The position numbers were made by a program, and so were the translations under genes. A DNA stretch of 64,000 nucleotides. Origin: Achromobacter spanius. Lineage in GTDB: Bacteria > Pseudomonadota > Gammaproteobacteria > Burkholderiales > Burkholderiaceae_B. Below are positions 62,932-64,000 of this stretch, one piece after another (the first letter of the stretch is position 1; every line of letters begins with the position of its first letter). The DNA lies in contig NZ_CP121261.1 of the NCBI RefSeq assembly GCF_029637605.1, positions 3,286,001 through 3,350,000 on the forward strand. Reading direction: 5' to 3'. The notes beneath the pieces were generated by a model, which was given only the letters and a program-made list of their open reading frames with translations, searched no databases and was not told where the DNA came from.

Positions 62932-63924
62932 ATGATGATTGACAATATGCCGGACCTGAACCTGGTCAGACTCTTCGTGGCAATGGTGGAATCACGCAAT
63001 CTGAGCGCCGCCGCCGTGCGCTGCGGCATGACGCGATCGAACATGTCGCATCGGCTAAAGCGGCTTGAGCTGGACCTGGGCGCGCAGCTCTTCCGGCGCA
63101 CCACCCGGCATGTCGAACTGACGCAGGCCGGCCAGTTGCTGTATCAGCACGGCATCCGCCTGTTGGACGAGATGCGCGCAGTGCAAGCCGCCATCGATAG
63201 CCTGGACGGCGCCGTCAGGGGCGACGTGCGCATCCGGCTGCCGACGGGCCTGGGTCATCTGTATCTGGCGCCTGTGCTGCTTGAATTCGCGCGCGCGCAT
63301 CCCGATATTTCGCTGCGCGTGCATATCAACGACGGCATCGGAGACCTGATCTCCGCCGAAGTCGACATGGCGCTGAAGATCACCTCATCGCCGCCCGAGG
63401 ACCACGTGGCTCGTCGGGTATGCGGCATCCAATGGTGCCTGTGCGCGTCGCCAGCATTCCTGGCGGAAAACGAACCGGTGCAGAAGATGGAGCACTTGGG
63501 GCGATGCGATCTGATTACCCCGCAGTCCCTGGGCCGCCGCTTTGACCTGCGCTTGAAGCAGGAGCACGGAGACCCGCTGATCCTGCGCGTGACGCCCAGG
63601 CTGCAATCGGGTGACTATCCGTTCCTGCGGGACGCGGTCCTGGCGGGGCTGGGCGTGGCCTTGCTGCCCCGCTACGCGGTATGGGAACAGTTGCGCGACC
63701 AGGAACTGCTTGAAGTGCTGCCCGAGTTCGAGCCCGAAGGCGTCGGCGACGCCATCTATTTGCTCACCGCGCCCAACCGCTTTCCGTCCATGGCGACGCG
63801 CGTGCTTGCCGACTTTATCCGCGAGCATATTGAGCGGCATGTGCAGGACTGGACAAGCTTGCGATCGCGAGCTGCCGGTCGCGACGCTGCGGGGAATGGA
63901 GTATCGGTTCTACGATCCGATTGA
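62932..63924 (+). CDS. LysR family transcriptional regulator
   Basis: This 330-residue protein has a winged helix-turn-helix at about 8-68 (LVRLFVAMVESRNLSAAAVRCGMTRSNMSHRLKRLELDLGAQLFRR). A LysR effector domain follows (GDVRIRLPTGLGHLYLAPVLLEFARAHPDISLRV), similar to the CrgA/GbpR-type subgroup. Start ATG 62932 is uncertain: ATG 62935 and ATG 62947 (MPDLNLVRLF) are also in frame and no ribosome site decides. It is divergent from the CaiB-oxidoreductase-Bug operon, which it probably controls. The last 76 bases of the window after it hold no feature I can support. Confidence 0.9.
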   Translation: MMIDNMPDLNLVRLFVAMVESRNLSAAAVRCGMTRSNMSHRLKRLELDLGAQLFRRTTRHVELTQAGQLLYQHGIRLLDEMRAVQAAIDSLDGAVRGDVRIRLPTGLGHLYLAPVLLEFARAHPDISLRVHINDGIGDLISAEVDMALKITSSPPEDHVARRVCGIQWCLCASPAFLAENEPVQKMEHLGRCDLITPQSLGRRFDLRLKQEHGDPLILRVTPRLQSGDYPFLRDAVLAGLGVALLPRYAVWEQLRDQELLEVLPEFEPEGVGDAIYLLTAPNRFPSMATRVLADFIREHIERHVQDWTSLRSRAAGRDAAGNGVSVLRSD

Positions 63925-64000
63925 ATGCCGGCGGCGGGGCGAGGCGGCGGCTATGGGTATTCCTGGCGGGCGTGCATGACAGCTATGACCCCGATGTGGT

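Noticed and set aside
63611..63979. Frame overlapping the 3' end of the last lysR gene
   Set aside because: Lies in an alternative frame of lysR and is Cys/Pro/Ser/Arg-rich; no ribosome site.

Overview
The window reads as chromosomal DNA of a high-GC betaproteobacterium of the family Alcaligenaceae, most likely Achromobacter or a close Bordetella relative. The grounds are strong GC bias at third codon positions, six periplasmic Bug-type (TctC) solute receptors, many LysR/AraC/MarR/TetR regulators beside small catabolic clusters, and an FHA-type two-partner secretion locus. I saw no rRNA, tRNA, insertion sequence, integrase or CRISPR array. Genus is inference.

Layout. 1-10.5 kb: a catabolic region with an RraA-like aldolase (cut by the window start), a D-2-hydroxyacid dehydrogenase, a cyclase-family hydrolase, two tandem Bug receptors and an SMP-30 lactonase. 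A TetR-MFS operon with a very clear operator follows, then a LysR regulator, a second hydroxyacid dehydrogenase and a third Bug receptor. 10.8-12.7 kb: an orphan lipoprotein and an Asp-nucleophile alpha/beta hydrolase. 12.8-36.1 kb: a surface-adhesin region. A REC-AraC response regulator and a large hybrid histidine kinase face away from an operon of TpsB transporter, giant 5606-residue TpsA adhesin and SapC-family protein, closed by a good intrinsic terminator. 36.2-40.2 kb: class II aldolase-like protein, AraC regulator, MHS-type transporter and glutathione S-transferase.

40.3-40.9 kb: a structured RNA leader resembling phage C4-type antisense RNA precedes a small TTG-start gene. 41-46.4 kb: a Tat-exported hydrolase, then an AraC regulator, a ThDP enzyme, a Bug receptor and a NIPSNAP protein. 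46.4-49.3 kb: an envelope glycosyltransferase operon (GT9, GT4, hydrolase). 49.4-51.4 kb: an OmpR-type two-component system.

51.6-58.1 kb: a coherent 2-aminophenol meta-cleavage operon (amnB, amnA, amnC, amnD) that also carries an arylformamidase-like hydrolase and a Bug receptor. It lies opposite a MarR regulator, and both divergent promoters overlap matching operator-like sites. 58.3-63.9 kb: an MFS transporter, then an operon of CaiB-type CoA transferase, quinone oxidoreductase-like protein and Bug receptor, opposite a LysR gene.

The most notable items are the TpsB-TpsA-SapC locus with its neighbouring two-component system, the 2-aminophenol operon with an added amidase-like enzyme and receptor, and the C4-like RNA element. 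All functions are predicted by reading the sequence; no database search was run.
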